A DNA stretch of 64,000 bases, from positions 19,067,001-19,131,000 of the forward strand of contig NC_064842.1 in NCBI RefSeq assembly GCF_024166365.1. Direction: 5' to 3'. Of the stretch, positions 24,001-39,000 are shown piece by piece; position 1 is the stretch's first letter; every line of letters starts with the position of its first letter. Under the pieces are notes generated by a model. That model had not been told where the DNA came from, made no database searches, and worked only from the letters and a program-made list of their open reading frames with translations. The position numbers were made by a program, and so were the translations under genes. This stretch comes from Elephas maximus indicus (lineage: Eukaryota; Chordata; Mammalia; Proboscidea; Elephantidae).

Positions 24001-27000
24001 AGTTACACAGCTGGATGGAGTGGTGCCTTTTCCTGAGATAAGTAAGGAACACTGGATGAGGGACCAGGTTAGGCGACCAATCATTATCCCAAGGACCAAA
24101 GTACAACTCAAATCACTTTAATAGTTATTAAATACGTAGATGGTATATGGAACTTGGCAATACCACCATTAAATTAAGAGGACACTATGGCTGAGAAAGA
24201 GAATTTTTGGTACCATGCAATAGAGACAGATCTCTGCCCAGTGGCTCAACTTTGATGGAATGGCTGAACAAAACACTATTGATCTTAACTTTCATGTCAG
24301 GGTATTTCTAAAGAGCTATAAATTTTTCACTCCCTTTAAAAAATTCTATTAAAAGGCTCATAGATCTCAGTTCAACAGATGAGCTTTTAACTGATTTATT
24401 TTTTGAGCAAAAAATAAGAAATATATATGTCGCTGCTAAATGGAACACACTGTCATCCAAATGACAACTATTTTTTATTACGTTTACACGGCATTCACAC
24501 CATGAAGATCCTGGAGCCCTCAGACTCCAGGATGACAGAATGATGTGTTTTAGGCTTTCTAAGCCCATCAATACACGAAAAATTGTTCTCAGTTGCCTCC
24601 TGATCCAGGCTGAGTGTTTTGCAAACTAATGTTCATATAGCTCTGATGTGCTTGAGTAATACTCTGTAACTCCCAACCCTCAGGAGCCTCTGGAAAATAA
24701 AACATCAATCTCATGAGATTACTTAAGAAGCAATGATTTTAAAATTAAAATGTTGAGTTTCTATTCTGGTGGCCCCAGAAATTTGCTCTAAAAGCTGGAG
24801 CAATGGTTTGCTTGCCTGTCTCCTCCAACCCCAACAAATAGTCTCAACCTTTAAAAGATCAAAATCCCTCTTTATTTTAGGAGCATCTTCATCGATCTAC
24901 AAGCTGTTTTTAGTTTTTCCAAATGAAGTTCAACTCTATGATTCTCTCTCCATCACGTCAGAACTCACAAATGACATACGATGCAGTGCCTCACGGTGCT
25001 CCCCTGGGCTCCCTCATGACTCTCAGGAGCCATGAACACTATGGTGAGAGCTCTGCCGTATGCCCGATAGATTTTTGTAGAGCCAAAATCATACAAAAAT
25101 AAAAAGTTAAAACAGACTATCTCCAACTCTTCAGGAAAGCAGAAGCAGCATATATTTTCTTTACTTCATTTTTTTTTTTTTTAAAGAGGGATAATGTATA
25201 AACAGAGGGCGTATGGTTAAAAAGTGAGAAGAAAAATGGTAATATGCCTATGTCAAATCTTTCTGTGACCCAACACTGTCCTCTAGAGGCCACATCTAAT
25301 CCATTCTTTCATACAAAAAGAATTACAAGCAATGGCATAAAAACAATATGATAATAGGATAATTCTAGATACAGCATTTATGGGAGGCTGCATATGGACT
25401 AGACATGATTTTATATTATAAAAATGGTTTTGAATATTTAAATGAACTTTTTATTTTGGAATAACTTCGGGGGCAAAGATCGTACAGAGAGTTGCTGTAC
25501 ACCCTCACCCAGTTCCCTGTGGTTAACTCTTACATTACTGTGGTACATTTGTTTCAACTAAAGAGCCAATATTGATACATTATTATTAACTAAACATATG
25601 TCATTCAGATTTCATTTGTTTTTTAAAAGGTATTTTTAAAATATGGTATATTCCTCCATCATGGAAGAGAAACAAGAAAAGGGCAGCAAATGATTTCTGG
25701 GAATCTAAAAAAAGGGGGGAGGGTTTCTATAATTTGTGGTGCGGGACAAGCTAGTTAACTTTATGAAGCCATCAGTAAGACAGAACAAGAACTATGAAGC
25801 CATCAGTAAGACAGGACAAGAACTATGAAGCCATCAGTAAGACAGAACAAGATCTATGAAGCCATCAGTAAGACAGGACAAGAACTATGAAGCCATCAGT
25901 AAGACAGGACAAGAACACTAGTTTTTAGAAATGTTATGAAACGATGACTCAATGATTATTTAAATCCGTAGATAAAAATATATTAAATACTGAAGCATGC
26001 TCTATAGTATACATTGTATGTATATATAGCATTATATGTGTGTACAACATTTACACACATAAAACAGAGTAATATTCTAAATATATATGGCATATTTTTA
26101 TCCAAAGTCACTGTTATCAAGCAGAAATTCTTACAGCTTATCAACTGAAGATTAACAAAGCAGATACTCAAAATTTAGTAGTGTATTTTACAGAGCTGAT
26201 ACAGAGAAAATGGAGCAATCCGGACCAATTTTCTCCAAGGGAAAATCCAACTAACCAACTTACAATGAAATGAATTCAAGAAAGAGTTCCCTAAATTACA
26301 TCAGACGCATTCGAAAAGACTAAGAATCCGTTGCCAATTCTTCACTTACAGCAAAGTCATAATGGGAAAATCCCCTTGACTTCTGTATTGATTAGGATAT
26401 TAAAAAAAAAAAAAAAGGAAATTGCCTTCTTCATAGAAACATATCACAGTATATTCACTATATTAGACCCAAAACCCAAGCAAACCTGATGCCGTTGAGT
26501 CAATTCCGAAACACAGCAACCCTACAGGACAGGGTAGAACTGCCCCATAGGGATTCTAGGGAGCAGCTCGTGGATTTGAACGCTGACTTTTTGGTTAGCA
26601 GTGGTAGCTCTTAACCACTGTGCCACCAGGGCTCCATATTAGACCAAGGATAGTTGAAAATATTCTTATTAAAATTTATCCTCTAGCCTCGGTGTCCTCA
26701 CTTGTAACATAGGGAGAACAGTAATATTTACCTCACGGGATTGTTGTGAAGATTACATGGGAACTCTAAGAGTCTATTATGGTTACTATTATTATCTCTA
26801 TCAGTAGTGTATACATTTCCAGTTCTAGGACATGGAATGACAGCTCCTCCTAAAAGAACCAATCTCTGCTGCTGAAATTTCAGGCATGTCCGTATTGACC
26901 CACCTCATCCCACCACATGATCTATCTGTTCATATAGAAGTTTGGTCCTGCCTCCTGACCTGTAAAATGGTGATTGAATAAGATAATGTGCTAAATTGGC

Positions 27001-30000
27001 TGGCGGATGTAATAGCTGTCCGTTCTCCCTGGATCCCTGCCTAGAGGAGAGGGTATGTGATTAGCAGTGATGTCTCCACCTCTGCTGTCCGCAGCAGAGC
27101 CTCTCTGGGTGGAAAGGAGAAGGAGAGTACAGAAACCCCTCCTCTTCAAAAGACAAAAACAAACAAAACAAATATATCCTGTTACAGCAAACATGAATGA
27201 GGCAAAGTTTATAATCGAGTTTGTTTCTTCTAAGAGGAGGGCTAATGTGCTGAAAACGGGAAGATAATTCAAAAGTAACCTAAACAGTTTTTATGAATGT
27301 AAAGGTAATAAAACCTTTCTGCAGAGAGATCCCCCAGCTTAGCTCTCAAGTACCATTTATGCTGAATTCATCTTAACAGTGTGCCAGCCTAGAAGACCAA
27401 GGCCCTGATATGCCTTGCTTTTCCTCCTCCAAAGAATTATGATTGTGTGAGCTGGTGCCTCAGTGGTTAAGTGCTCAGCTGCTAAGTGAAAGGTCTGTGG
27501 TTGGAACCCACTAGCTGCCCCATGGGAGAAAGATGGGGCAGTCTGCTTCCGTAAAAATTCCCTTAGAAACCCCCTGGGGCAGTTCTACTCTATCCTATAG
27601 GGAAGCTATGAGTCAAAATCGACTCCAGGGCAATGTTTTTTTTTTGTTTTTTTTTTTTTTTTATGTGACCTGGAGAAAATACACTGCTTTCATTACCACA
27701 CAAAGGGGCCCAGCCTCTGCTAGCTACCACAGTGCCTTCAGAAATTCCATAGACTCTGACTCATCTTGCCCAATATGGAGAACTCTCAGTAAATATGTAA
27801 ATACTGTGGGATTTTTTGAAAATATCAGCATTTATTTAAGGCTCAAAGTATGAGGCAGATACTGTTTCTCATTTTACCTTGGCATAAGTCAATTCTCTTC
27901 ATCTATTTTACGTTTGAGGAAATATGGGCACCGAGAGGTTAAGTGCCAATTTTAGCTCCTCAAAGTAAGTCAGGTGTTTTGATGGAATCACAGCCCAGAG
28001 TTCTTTAACTCCCACAGTAAAATCGTTAGGCCATCCCTTTTCTCATTACAGCAGTATTTATTTTAATGCTGAGCCCACTGAATAGGCACAATAAAACACA
28101 CGGTGAAAATTCATTTCTCCCCAGTGACATAGCCATCAGTCAATATATTGAATTATTTCATGCTTCACAAAAAACATGATCAGATCAGTAGTTAAGATGG
28201 TTTATAAAGTGCCTACATTTCAACTAGTTCCAGGTCACCAAATAAGATATACATAAGTTTTTTTCAACTATTTGTAGTAATATAAAATCCAGGAGATATT
28301 TCAAGTTAAGTTCCAAATACTACATATACAGATTTTGACATAAATCATGTTTCAAAAGCAAAATATAAATACAATTTAGAAAATCATTCTCTCCCTTGGA
28401 TAGAATAAAATAATGACAAAAATTCATTTAGCTCAACAATACAAAGACTACTGAGGATTAGGGAAAAAAGACTGGACACAATGGACCAGCGTGACCTGAT
28501 ATTTCTCCTAAAATGCAGATTTCCAGATCCTCACCCCCACCCCACCCCCCCCCACACACACACAAATATTCTGATTCAGGGCTAAGGTACCACCCAGGAT
28601 CTTTTTTTTTTTTTTTTTAGCAAGCACCCCAACGATTCTTACATCAGACAAATTTCAGAAACATTGTGAAAGACAAAAAGGACACTGCCCAAAAGAAAGC
28701 TTCTATAATTAATTAGCACCTGCATAATTAACAGCTGTCTCCTGTTAACAAGAAAAAAATTAATTTACCATTTACCAAAGATATTATCTTTACAAATGAA
28801 AAATTTTAAAGCCACCTACTTTGGAGAAATTATTTACTCAAAAGATTGCAGAAGCCGTTGTGCAAAAGTTAGGGTTATAGGTTCCTTTCATGTTACTGGA
28901 AGTATCAAACATAGACTGAATCCAGCTCTTGGTTGGGCCATTAGAACTTCCAAGAATCAACAGGTAGCTAAACCAGGTAATCTGTAAGGTCCCTTCCAAT
29001 GGTGAGTTTCTGTAATTTGAAGTGATGTGTCTGTCGGAACATTAATTTCCCCCATTCATCCTCTGAGGGTGGGACTCAAGATGCTCCAGCTACACGTATT
29101 GTTTCATCCTTTTCAGTGTGTTTCTCTCCAGGTACGCTTGGGAGCCCCTTCCTTACCCTAGTAGAGACCACTCATATTTGACAAAGACTAAAAACCAAAC
29201 CAAACCCACTGCCGTCGAGTGGACTCCGACTCATAGCGACCTTATAGGACAGAGTAGAACTGCCCCATAGAGTTTCCAAGGAGCGCCTCGTGGATTCGAA
29301 CTGCCAACCTTTTGGTTAGCAGTTGTAGCACTTAACCACTACTCCACCAGGGTTTCCTTGACAAAGACAGCAAGTGTTAAAGCAAGTGTTCCCACTAAGG
29401 TACTCTTTTACCTGTTTATACCAAAAGCAACTTTTAAAAAATTGTGTTGCAGCGAGATCGGAAGAAAAGCTTTAACCTGGACTGAGATTTAGCTTAAACA
29501 AAGGAGCCGTGGTTAACACAATAAATGTCTGAATATAGCTATCATGAATGAAAAGTGATCCTCTTTTTCCTAATGGGAAAATCCCTTAAAGGAATTGTGG
29601 TCAAGTTGAATACATAAACTATATTAGGTCCACAGGTATATTTTAAATCATATATATAATAACATGTTAATTTTAAAATATCACTACTTATTTTTATATG
29701 GAGCCCTAGTGGCAAAGTGGATAAGAGCTCAGGTTGCTAACCAAAAGGTCAGCAGTTTGAATCCACCAGTCACTCCTTGGAAACCCTATGGCGCAGTTCT
29801 ACCCTGTCCTATAGGGTCACTATGAGTCGGAATCGACTTGATGGCACACAACAACAACAGTTTATTTTTATATTTTATAAAGCAATTTTGTTCAAACTCC
29901 CAACGTCTTCAACACCAGTATCTTTGTCACCACTAGACAACTTTTTGAATCATACAATGCAGTTTTCTTTTCATTTTTTCCTTATTACAGAGGAGATACA

Positions 30001-33000
30001 TGTTTCTTTGCAGGAAAACTAAAAAATACAGAAAAGCATAAAGAATACAAGTCATCCCATGATCCCGTCATCCAAAGATTACATCTCTGCATATGAAGCT
30101 GGAATTTTTTTTTGGCATTTATTTACATACGTTTATATCTACATACATGAGTGTGTCGGTGGCGCACATAGCTAAGCACTTAGCTACTAACCAAAAGGTT
30201 GGCAGTTTAAACCTACACAGAGGCACCTTGGAAGAAAGGCCTGACAATTTGCTTCTGAAAGGTCACAACCATGAAAATTCTATGGGGCATAGTACTACTC
30301 TGACACACCCTAGGCCACCACGAGTTGGAACTGACTAGGCAGTAGCTGGTTTGGGTTGGTTATAGCAACATTACGTGTGTATGTATATAAATATATGTAT
30401 ACATTTTAGCAAAAATGAAATTCTGGTCTATTGGCTTTTTTACTTAACACATCATGAACATCTTACCAGGTCTTTTAAAACATATGTTTAATGATTGGAC
30501 AGCATTTTATTATATGGATAAACCAAAGTTCATTTAACCATTTTCCTACTAACAGACATTCAGGTTGTTTCCAATTGTTGTTATAAACAATAGTGTAATT
30601 AACATCTGTGATGCCTCAGATTGTGTGTCAACTTGGCTGGGCCATGATTTTCAGTGTTTTGGCAGTTGTGTGATATTGTGGTCACTTCTCTGTTGAGATA
30701 TGATATGTGATCACACCCATGATGGGATCTGCTGTGAGTAGCCAAACAGTTGAAGGGGAGTTTCCTTGGATGTGTGGCCTGCATTAAGTGTGGGTGGACA
30801 TTGTGGCAGGGCTTGGGGGCTTTTGCTCATTCTGGATCCTGCAGCTGGCTCCTGTTCACCTAACCTCCAGCTCTTGGGACTTGAGCTAGCAGCTAACCTG
30901 AGGTCTTGCCTGCTGATCTTGGGATTTGTCAACCTTCACAGCCTGTGAGCAAGAGCCCTGCTCTTCGACCTGCTGGTCTTGGGTTTGCAAGCCCCTGCAG
31001 CTAGGTGAATCAGGAGAGGCCTCTATCCTAACCCACAGACTTGGGACATTATAGCTTCTACAACCACATGAGCCATTTCCTTGATATAGATCTCTCTCTA
31101 TATATATATTTATGCATGTTACTCGTTTTGTTTCTCTAGAGAACACAGCCTGAGACAACTTCTTGAGCTAAATTGTAGCGTTTGCTCTAAATGACAGTAT
31201 TTCTTCCAGGAAAAAAAATCAATGAGCATGTACTTTTTTCAGATTGTTGATATGCATGATTAAACTGCTCTCCAGAAAGGTACTACGAATACCAGCTATT
31301 TATATTGCTATTAGCTACGTATAAGAGTGCCAACATCAGGTATTTATCATCTAAAAAAAAAAATCTTTTCCAGTTTCTAAGGGAAAAATGGTATCTGGAA
31401 GAGAGATATTTTTAGTGTTTTAAGAATAAATGTTGGAAGGATGTATAATGACAATTTTCAAAATGATTTATTCAGACAAAATTTACATACCATAAACTTC
31501 ACCCATTGCAACTGTACAATTCATTGATTTACAACAAATTCATAAAGTTGTGCAACTATAGTAGAATCCAGTTTTAGAACATTGCTATCACCCTGAAAAG
31601 TTCCCTTAAGCCCTTTTCCAGTTAATCTCTAGTCCTACCCCAAGCCTTAGGTAACCACTGATTTGCTTTCTGTCTCTATAAATTCTTTTCTAGGCAATTT
31701 GTATAAATGGACTCATACAATATGTGATCTTTGTGACTGGCTTCTTTTGCTTAGCAAATATTTTTGAGGTCCATCCCTACTGTAGCATGAATCAGTAGTT
31801 AATTCTTTTTATTGCTGAAATATACTGTCATTTTCCAGAGCACATTATCTTCCTAAGTACTTTTCGAATCTGTACAATACCACCAATTGAAAATTTTATC
31901 CCAAGCCATAAGTACTTATTCCCATATTAGGAAAACTGGCTTTTTCCCCTCTTTTTGTAGGTGTGTATGTTCATGAGCTCCGTGATGTAACAAATTATTA
32001 TATTCTGTTAAAGAGCTTGTTGCTTGTCAACATTTGTGATTATAAGGACATGTATCCAGCAATAATTACTAAGGTGATACCTTATTTTTTGAGGGGCAAT
32101 GTTGGCTAAAAAACAAAACTTGCCTTATATTTAGGTATATATAGTATAGGCATATATATATAGCTATAGTAACATTAAGAGTAAACTCTTCATGGTATTA
32201 TGATGAAACTGATTTCATTTAACATTTTTATAAATTATTGTCAAAGAAGAATGCATAAAAATGACACTGAGATCTAAGTAGTGGAATGCAAAGAGTCAGG
32301 ATGGTCTCACAACATTATGACTTGGTGGAAATATGGCAATTAGGTTTTCCTAAATAAAAGGATCAAATAAAGCACTTAGGAAAAAATCATCCAAATATAT
32401 AAAGGGCTCCAAGCTGTCAGATATGACCCAAGGAAAGTGTCATAGTTAATGTTGTGTGTCAACTTGGCTAAGCCATGATTCTCAGTGGCATGGCAGTTAT
32501 GATGTAGTTTGGCAGCTGTGTAATGATGTAATCACCTCCATATGAGAGCTGATATAATCACGTCCATGATGAGATCTGCTGTGAGCAGCCAATCCTTTGA
32601 AAGGGAGTTAGCTTCTTTGGGGGTGTGGCCTACATCCAAAATATGTGGACTTTCTGACAAAACTCATGGGCTTTTCCTCACTCTGGATCATGCAGTTGGC
32701 GCCTGTTCATCTGACCTCCAGTTCTTGGGACTTGTGCTAGCAGCTTACCTGCCGATCTTGGGATTCGTTTACCTCTACAGCCTGTGAGCCAGCAGCCTGC
32801 CAGCTTACCTGCCAATCTTGGGTTCATCAGCCCCTGCAGCTGCATGAGTCAGGAGAAGCCTTCATCCTGGTCCACAGACTTGGGACTTTCCAACCTCTAC
32901 AAGTTAGTGAGCCATTTCCTTGATACCATATATATACACACACACTTCACTGGTTTTGCTTCTCTAGAGAACCCAGCCTAAGAACAGAAAGGATCACTGC

Positions 33001-36000
33001 AAATTATTCCAATCTAAACTCTTACTGCCATCGGACTGATTTGCCTAAAATGCACATCTGCTCATGTCATTTCCATCTAAAATCCTGCAGTAGCCCACCA
33101 TTACTTGGGCATGCCCCACAAGGCCCTCTGTAACCTGGCTCCTTCTTCACTCTCGGGCTTGTTTTTTTCACGTAATTGTAAAACAGCATGCCTAATAATT
33201 TGTCATCACGAAATCAGGGAGGGCAGTGAGAACTGCTCTTCTTCAAAAAGGGTCTATATTTTATTTGAATAATGTTTTTCACAGAAGTATCCATAATACT
33301 AAAAATTGTCAGCAACCTAAATGTCTAACAATAGATTAATAAGTAAATATTCTCAAATATTTTACTTCTGTTTGTTAATATGATAATTACCATGTAGTTA
33401 AATATGAGGAAGCCACTAAAATCTTGTTATAAAAGAATATTGACATGGACATATTAATGATCTAAGTAAAACATATTAGGTTATAAAACAATTATGTATG
33501 ACATGATCCTATTTTTGAAAAATATGTATGAAAACACACATATGTTAATTTAAAAAAATACTACAAAAATTTACCTGAAGGTAGTAGGATTATAAGGTGT
33601 TTTGTTTTGTCTCTGCTTTTCTGTGTTCTTCAGTTTTGTGTATAGAAACTATACTCATTTTGCAATTACCAACCTCCCCCAAAAAGTTAGTTTTTAAAGA
33701 CTACATATCAGCATGGAAGAGTTGTTATGATATAATACTGAGTGAAAAAAGTAGAATATCCTAGTTGTGTTTGAGGGATAGATGCGAGAAAGATCATTCC
33801 CCTACTTTTTTCTTGTCCGAATTGATTTAATAAGCATTTATGTTTTAAATAATAAAAACATGCGAAGATTTTATTATAACATAGAAAATTATTGTGATAC
33901 AACTAGGTGAAAAAAAACAAGATTCAGAATTATATATACCATAAGATTATAGTCATGTTTAAAACATATATAGGAAAATAGTATGGGAGGAAGTGCATGA
34001 AAATGCTAACAGTAATTATATTAAGGTGGTGAGGTTGTTGGACAGGATTTTTTTTTCTATTTATTTAAAATTTTTCTGTAATGTCAGTATCACTAATACA
34101 ATAAAAGTTTTGAAAAAATTGTATTAGTCTATTGTCATGGTTATATCCTATATAATAATACAATTCATTTATTTCAGAGGGGGAAAATCCATTTTTGCAC
34201 ATTTCCCTGAGTCCTGTTTTCCTGCTAATGGTCACTGCTTTAGCATTATTTACTGTTTTTCTTCCAAGTACAAATAATACTCTTGACGACTCTTTTTACA
34301 ACACATTCCTTACACACCTCCCCCCCCCAAATTTACCAATTTCAATTCAGAGGTAATGGCTGATAGCCACATAATCACCAAAGTACCTCCAGGTCTACAA
34401 TTCTATGACACCATCATCTAACATTAATAAAAATTAGATCAATTCTATTCCATTCTCTACCTTCCCCAATGCCAGGATATGCGGGGGGTGGGGGGGGGGG
34501 AGACGAAAGTATTTCATATCACCAACTACTTTAAAATAAGAAAATAATTACTCCCACCCTTTCTCATTCTCTGAGAAACCTGGTAGAGTCAAATTCTGAA
34601 TGATGTGAAATCTCAGCGCTCATCTTGAACCAGACTGATGTAGTTAAGGCACGGGTTGGTGGAAATTTCCACTTCACAAGGATGTGGATATTATAGATCT
34701 TGTTCTGTTAACTAAAAGGCCATTTCTGAAACTTCAAGGGGAAAAGAAAACCTGAGGATACTTAATCAGTTAAAAACGATGAGAAACTATGATTTAGGAC
34801 CTTTGAGGCTTGTGGTATGTCTGAGAATGTATTATAACATCCAAGATGAAAATGTTTAGGAAATGATTCAGTAAAGATATTGCATTGTTTTAACTGGTTA
34901 CTGGAAAGTATCTATCACACTTTGACATCATAATGGTTTCTCAACACTATTAATTTAACACTAAGTCATTGACCACAAATATACAAAACTCCACTGCACA
35001 TTTATTTGTGGGTAAATTTCTTTACTTAGCTTAATGAGTAGAACTGAATACAATCTCAAATATTTAAATGTACATGTATTTAAAATTCTGATGTTTATAA
35101 TTGTTAAAATGCTTAAAACTGGATAACCTAGATGAAATGGACAAATTCTTAGAAGCACACAACCTACCTAAACTGACTCAAGAGGAAATAGAAAATCTCG
35201 ACGAATTCATGACAAGTGAAAAGATTGAATCAGTGATCAAAAAACCTTCCAATAAAAAAAAAGCCCTAGAGCAGATGGCTTCCCTGGAGACTTCTACCAA
35301 ACATTTAGAGATGAATCGACACCAATCCTGTTTAAACTCTTCCAAGAGATAGAGAAGGAATACTCCCTAATTCATTCTATGAAGTAAACATAGTCCTGAT
35401 ACCAAAACCAGACAAAGACATCGCAATAAAGGAAAACTACAGGTCAATACCCCTTAAGAATATAGATGATGCAAAAATCCTCAACAAAATACTAGCAAGC
35501 AGGAACCAAGAGCATACTAAAAATAATAAACCATGGCCAAGTGTGATTTATTCCAGGAATGCAAGGATGGTTCAACATTAGAAAAATCAGTCAACTTAAT
35601 ACACTGTATCAATTGAACAAAGAAAAAGAATCATATGATCATTTCTATAGATGCAGAAAAAGCATATGATAAAATCTAACATCCTTTCTTGATGAAAATT
35701 CTCAAGCAGACTGGAATCAAAGGGAAATTCCTCAATATTATTCAGGGCTTATATCAAAAACCAACAGCCAGAATGTTCCTTAGAAGCAAAGACAGCAAGA
35801 CTACATCTCATGTACTTTGGTCATGTTATCAGGAAGGCTCAGTCCTTGGAGAAGGACATCGTGCTTGGTAAAGTACAGGGTCAGTGAAAAAGAGGAAGAC
35901 CCTCAACAAGATGAATTGACACAGTGGCTACAACAACGGGCTAAAGCATAACAATGATTGTGAGGATGGCGCAGGACCAGGCAGTGTTTCATTCTGTTGT

Positions 36001-39000
36001 ACATAAGGTCGCTATGAGTTGGAACTGATTTAATAGCACCTAACAACAACAACATAATGACACAGCAATTCCACTCCAAGATATATACCCAAAATACTTG
36101 AAAACAGACTTTCAAACAGATATTTGTATGCCAGCATTCATTGCAGGACTATCCAAAATAGCCAAAAAGTAGAAAAAACCTAAATGCCCATCAACAGATA
36201 AATGGATAAACAAAATATAGTACATACATACAATGGAATACTACTAAGCCAGTAAGAAAAATGAAGTCTTGATACATGCTACAATATGGATGGAGCTTAA
36301 AAACATCATGCTGAGTGAAATACGTCAATCACAAGAGGACAAACATTGTATGACCTGACTTGTATGAAAAGACAAATGTATAGAGACCAAAGTTTATCGG
36401 TACTTACCAGGGGCTGGAGGGAGGGGAGCAGGGGGCTAACAGTGATAGAAAAATCACATTGATTAATTGGGTTGCACAGCCAATTATTACAATTGTTGTC
36501 AATAAGTTGTATATCTGTAAACAGTTGAATTGGCAAAAGTTATGTGACAGATATTGTCATGGATTGAACTGTTTCCCCCCAAAATGTGTGTCAATTGGCT
36601 ACGCCATGACTCCCAGGTATCGTGTGATTGCCCACCATTTTCTCATCTGACATGATTTTTCTATCTGTTGTAAATCCTACCCCTGTGATATTAATGAGGC
36701 AGAATTAGAGGTAGTATGTTAGTGAGGCAGGACTCAAGCTATGAGATTAGGTTATGCCTTAATACAAAAATCCTCAACAAAATACTAGCAAGGGGAACCC
36801 AAGAGCATACTAAGAATATGAGATATAAAAGAGAGAAGGGAGTAGAGACATGGGGTCCTCGTACCACAAAGAAACAAGAGCCAGGAGAACAGGATGTCCT
36901 TTGGACCTGGGGTCCATGTGCTGAGAAGCTCCTCAACCAGGGGCAGACTGATGACAGAGCTGACAGACAGAGAAAGCCTTCCCCTAGAGCTGGCACCCTG
37001 AATTCGGACCTCTAGCCTCCTAGAGTATGTGAGAATAAATTTCTCTTTGTTAAAACCATCCACTTGTAGGATTTCTGTTATAGCAGCACTAGATAACTAA
37101 GACAGATATACCTACAACAATGACAAAACCAGAGTAGCTGCTGAGGTTGCTTATGTACGACCATTACTGGACTTCTGATCAATGATTCCACAGAAGAATC
37201 CTCATCAAAACCCTACAGAATTTCAAATTCTCATGGAATCAAGATTTTATGGAGCCATGGAGGTTGGATGAGCCCCTGAAATATTGCCCTGAGACAATCT
37301 TTAAACCTTAAACCAAAAATATTCCCTGACATCCTCTCAAAACCAAACAATAGTTTTGCTTAACTAGTAAAGAATGTCCGCCTTGAGCATCGTGCTCTTT
37401 TAAGATCTACCTATATGAGATCAAACTGACAGCAGCAACTCGAAAAATGAGATAGAAAACTTAGGGGGTAGTGATTTCTGTTAATAAGTGAGGAAAAACT
37501 TGGAAAAGAGAGTAAGAATGGCTACACAACTTGAACGTAATCAACGTCACTGCATTGTACATGTAGAAATGGTGGAACTGGTGTATGTTCTGCTGGGTAT
37601 ATTCTCAACAGCAACAACAAAAATAGTTTTTTAAAATGTTCAAAACTATCTTGATCCAAATTAGTAAGTGATTGTGTTCATTTTGCTTGCTTCTGTATCC
37701 CTGACACATAGTAAGTGCTCGATAAGTACTAATTTGTAGTAGTTTTTAATTACTTTTACTTACTGTCAATTTTTAATTTTTCAGTGTGTGAGACAGACAT
37801 ACTATAAACCCTTCATTCAAATAGCTCATTCAGTGCTTTGCAAAGCCTAAAATTCCACACTTGCTGCTATTCTCGTACTAGGTCTTGCAAGTAGAGCTTA
37901 ATAACTGGTTAAACAATATTAAGTATTAGGGGCAGCAGATAAAGGGAAAGAAACTTAACTACAACCAGAATATAGCTCAGGCATTTGAAAAAGAGTATAG
38001 CAGGTCCTTGAACAAGTATATGTCAGGTTTTGTTCTAGATACTGAGGCTACATGGTATACAAAACATAAACTTCTGCCTTCAAGGAGCTTATATTCTAGA
38101 GGTAAAAGACAGATACATAAATAAAAATAATTTCAGACTGTGTTAAGTACTACTGAAATAACACAAAGTGTTGAATTGTCAAATCAGACTCATCAGAATC
38201 CAAGTCCTTAACCAATATCAAACTTTATTAATATTCAATGATTTAGGTAATCACAAGGTGCAGGTGAAATGTGGAGGAGTTTGGGGTGCCAATACCACCT
38301 CCAAGGTCCTTTTTTTGCCACATTAGGACTCACCCAGGCCCAGACGTAATGCATGTTGTTGTTGTTGTTAGGTGCCTTTGAGTCAGTTCTGGCTCATAGT
38401 GACCCTATGTACAACAGAACAACACACTGCCCGGTCCTGCACCAGCCTCACAGTTGTTGTTATGCTTGAGCCTATTGTTGCAGCGACTGTGTCAATCCAT
38501 CTCGTCAAGGGTCGTCTTCTTTTTCATTAACCGTCTACATTACCAAGCATGATGTCCTTCTCCGGGGAACGGTCCCTCCTGATAACATTCTAAAGCATGT
38601 GAGACAAAGTCTTACCATTCTTGCTTCTGGTGAAGGAGCGTTCTGGCTGTATTTCTTTCAAGGTAGATTTGTTTGTTTTTCTGGTAGACCATGGTATATT
38701 CAATATTCTTTACCAACACCATAATTCAAAGGCATCAATTCTTCAGTCTTCCTTATACACTGTCCAGCATTTGTATGCATAGGAGGCAATTGAAAACACC
38801 ATGGCTTGAGTCAGGCGGACCTTAGTCCTCAAGGTGACATCTTTGCTTTAAGAAGGTCTTTTGCAGCAGATTTGCCGAATGCAATCGTTTGATTTCCTGA
38901 CTGCTACTTTCACGGGCACTGATTGTGGATCCAAGTAAAAGGAGTCCTTGACAAATTCAATCCTTTCCCCATTTATCGTGACGTTGCTTATTGGTCCAGT

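Larger units (their letters stand above)
35101..37640 (+). mobile_element. L1 LINE composite (ORF2 fragment, 3' end), interrupted by RTE and LTR
   Basis: ORF2 reverse-transcriptase region at 35119-35762 ('gatgaaatggacaaattctt', 'gcagaaaaagcatatgataa'), an RTE at 35763-36053, then the ORF2 C-terminus and 3' UTR from 36056 ('cagcaattccactccaagat', 'atgcccatcaacagataaat'), a solo LTR at 36555-37104, and a 3' UTR end near 37540-37640 ('tgtacatgtagaaatggtgg'). Consensus L1 sequence between the two ORF2 parts is missing, so two L1 copies may be involved. Confidence 0.8.

Noticed and set aside
25762-25916. Possible CRISPR-like array
   Set aside because: Direct repeats abut without spacers, in a mammalian intron; a minisatellite.
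29700-29861. tRNA-like gene heads in many places
   Set aside because: All belong to AfroSINE or MIR elements; none has an intact cloverleaf with flanks of a genuine tRNA gene.
30607-32986. A provirus flanked by two LTRs
   Set aside because: The target duplications differ and the intervening DNA is L1, not retroviral.
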